DNA of 64,000 bases, from assembly GCF_004362405.1 (NCBI RefSeq), contig NZ_SNXE01000007.1, positions 1 to 64,000 on the forward strand. The letters run 5' to 3'. This DNA is from Roseateles asaccharophilus. Lineage in GTDB: Bacteria > Pseudomonadota > Gammaproteobacteria > Burkholderiales > Burkholderiaceae_C. The translations under genes and the position numbers were made by a program. Below, one piece after another: positions 62,669 to 64,000 of this stretch. Numbering within the stretch: the first letter of the stretch is position 1; each line of letters begins with the position of its first letter. Under the pieces are notes generated by a model that was not told where the DNA came from, ran no database searches, and was given only the letters and a program-made list of their open reading frames with translations.

Positions 62669-63724
62669 ATGATGTCCGTGCAGAAGCAAGCTTTCGGCAA
62701 GAAGATTGGTATGCATTCGGTCCTAGGCCTCCTGGTCAGCCTGGCCTGCAGCGGCGCCATGGCCCTGCCCACCATAGACTTTGGCGTGGCCAAGTCCTAC
62801 AGCGGCTTCTTCTTCGGCGACGTCAACGGTGCCACCGATGTGGAGGGCCGCCTGGCGGTCGGGGGCAATCTGAACCGCGGCTTCGACATCGGCTACCGCA
62901 ACCCGCACAACTCCAGCGCCCCCACCCTGGTGGTGCAGGGCAATGTGTCCATGAGCAGCCAGTGGGGCGGCAACAGCGGCACGGTCTACAACGGCCCGAC
63001 CTACAGCACCGACACCAATGCCTCCATCGGCCCCAGCACCGGCGCCTGGATCACGCAGAAAACCGCGATCGGCAATATCGTCTACGGCGGCAGCCTGAGC
63101 GCCGCCAGCTGGCAGTACGGCAGCGCCACCAAGAACGCCAGCTTCCTGGACTTCGCGGCGGCCAAGACCCAGCTCAGCGGTCTGTCCAGCCAGCTGGCCG
63201 GCCAGGCTCAGAACGGCAGCTGGAGCTTTGCCAACGGCGGCATCAGCCTGGTGGGCGATGGCAGCTCCAGTGTCCAGGTCTTCAATCTGGGCAATGTGGG
63301 CGACATCAAGAATCTGAGCCTGAGCAATATCAAGGCCGGCGCCCATATCGTGATCAACAGCAGCGCGTCCAAGGTCACCTTCGGCGGCAATCTAGGGGGT
63401 GACAAGGCCAACTCCGCGGACCTGCTGGCCCTGCACCGCGACCGTGTGGTCTTCAATCTGGGCAATGCGACGGACGTGAGCGTCAACACCTTCCTCAATG
63501 GCAGCGTGCTGGCCGTGAATGCCAATCTGACCGGCTCGGGCCATCTGGAAGGCACGGTCATCGCCCACTCCATGGGCCCCTCGGCCAATGGCAGCAAGCT
63601 GGAGCTGGGCTACGAGCCCTTCGTGCCCACCACCCCGGTGCCCGAGCCCCAGACCTACGCCATGCTGCTGGCCGGCCTGGGCGTGCTGGGCTTTCTGAGC
63701 CGTCGCCGCCAGCGCGGCGGCTGA
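62669..63724 (+). CDS. Choice-of-anchor A family protein with PEP-CTERM tail
   Basis: The 351-residue secreted protein has a signal peptide (GLLVSLACSGAMALP) and a choice-of-anchor A domain. That domain starts YSGFFFGDVNGATDVEGRLA and GNLNRGFDIGYRN, and continues as a Ser/Gly/Asn-rich beta-repeat body. The C-terminus is a full sorting signal: VPEPQTYAMLLAGLGVLGF followed by an Arg-rich SRRRQR end, the PEP-CTERM pattern recognised by exosortase. XrtB is encoded in this window at 22,272-23,174. ATG 62669 has AAGGG about 7 bases upstream; an earlier ATG at 62618 is weaker. It likely contributes to biofilm or envelope matrix. Confidence 0.92.
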   Translation: MMSVQKQAFGKKIGMHSVLGLLVSLACSGAMALPTIDFGVAKSYSGFFFGDVNGATDVEGRLAVGGNLNRGFDIGYRNPHNSSAPTLVVQGNVSMSSQWGGNSGTVYNGPTYSTDTNASIGPSTGAWITQKTAIGNIVYGGSLSAASWQYGSATKNASFLDFAAAKTQLSGLSSQLAGQAQNGSWSFANGGISLVGDGSSSVQVFNLGNVGDIKNLSLSNIKAGAHIVINSSASKVTFGGNLGGDKANSADLLALHRDRVVFNLGNATDVSVNTFLNGSVLAVNANLTGSGHLEGTVIAHSMGPSANGSKLELGYEPFVPTTPVPEPQTYAMLLAGLGVLGFLSRRRQRGG

Positions 63725-63754
63725 TCATCCAAGCCGTCACGCACAGCACATGAC

Positions 63755-63778
63755 AAAGGGCCTCGACGAGGCCCTTTT
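63755..63778. terminator. Terminator of the PEP-CTERM gene
   Basis: AAAGGGCCT pairs with AGGCCCTTT around a GC-rich loop, and T's follow on the plus strand while A's precede. It lies 30 bases after the stop of the PEP-CTERM gene and just before the convergent transglycosylase gene, and may work both ways. Confidence 0.85.
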
Positions 63779-63801
63779 CTCATGGTGCGTCGGCGAATGC
63801 T

Positions 63802-64000
63802 TCAGGAGGCGCGCGGTCGCAGCAGGGCCAGCATGGGCGAGGGCTTGGTGACCGAGGCATCAAAGGGGTGCGAGACCTGGCCGCCCATGGCGCTGAGGAT
63901 CTTGCGCACATAGTGGCGGGTCTCGGCATAGGGCGGCACGCCGCGGTAGCGGTCCACCGCACGCTCGCCGGCGTTGTAGGCCGCCAGCACCAGGGCCACA
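63802..64000 (-). CDS. Lytic transglycosylase (SLT domain), C-terminal fragment
   Basis: The minus-strand frame is open to the window end; its 5' part lies beyond 64,000. The visible 65-66 residues contain the last SLT motif [20 protein letters not shown] followed by ETRHYVRKI, the usual end of family 1 lytic transglycosylases that cleave peptidoglycan glycan strands. The start, signal and catalytic Glu are out of view. Confidence 0.85.
   Translation of the reverse strand, partial: VALVLAAYNAGERAVDRYRGVPPYAETRHYVRKILSAMGGQVSHPFDASVTKPSPMLALLRPRAS

Noticed and set aside
1-64000. CRISPR arrays, insertion sequences, tRNA or rRNA genes, prophage
   Set aside because: I looked on both strands and saw no regularly spaced repeats, transposase-like proteins, cloverleaf sequences or phage genes.

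Overview
This window is GC-rich, gene-dense DNA from a Gram-negative bacterium. The gene content points to Burkholderiales, probably the Roseateles/Mitsuaria/Rubrivivax group: an XrtB exosortase with an epsDEFGHI-type export module and a PEP-CTERM protein, a Bug-family solute receptor, a HemP/HmuSTUV haem island and a DUF3683-type FAD/Fe-S oxidoreductase. The assignment is inference from gene families; no rRNA or other phylogenetic marker is present. No tRNA, rRNA, insertion sequence, prophage or CRISPR array was seen.

Region 1 (1-27,839) is one large exopolysaccharide locus. It opens with the end of a UDP-HexNAc dehydrogenase, then rfbBDAC (dTDP-L-rhamnose), ugd and a UDP-glucuronate 4-epimerase (UDP-GlcA, UDP-GalA), and wecB plus a WecG/TagA/CpsF transferase (UDP-ManNAc and its transfer). 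Next come a heparinase-type lipoprotein, an AAC(3)-fold acetyltransferase coupled to a carbohydrate deacetylase, and then, on the minus strand, a second heparinase-type protein, three glycosyltransferases, a Wzy/WaaL-type polymerase, a flippase, and epsI, xrtB, epsG, epsF, epsE and epsD. Many genes overlap by 4 bases. The part at about 15.2-19.95 kb looks less GC-rich than its flanks and may be an exchangeable serotype-like cassette.

Region 2 (27.8-35.3 kb) holds ubiE, a DUF971 gene, a secreted subtilisin-like protease, a HIT protein, three solute-binding proteins without permeases and a small secreted TonB_C-like protein. Region 3 (35.3-44.6 kb) holds a 1305-residue FAD/Fe-S oxidoreductase and the ugpBAEC-ugpQ glycerol-3-phosphate/glycerophosphodiester uptake operon.

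Region 4 (44.7-53.7 kb) is miscellaneous: a Fic protein, three GNAT acetyltransferases, an MFS exporter, a gamma-glutamyltransferase divergent from a LysR regulator with clear palindromes between them, an Ala/Lys/Pro-rich exported protein and a ureG with no urease genes beside it. Region 5 (53.7-62.3 kb) is an iron/haem block: bfd, bfr, hemP, hmuSTUV, a DUF2325 gene and a ChaN-like lipoprotein, with two Fur-box-like sites. The window ends with a choice-of-anchor A protein carrying a PEP-CTERM tail, which is a plausible XrtB substrate, and the C-terminus of a lytic transglycosylase.

Taken together, the left half makes, modifies, polymerises and exports an acidic rhamnose/uronate/HexNAc polymer. 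The right half imports phosphate-containing glycerol compounds and haem.
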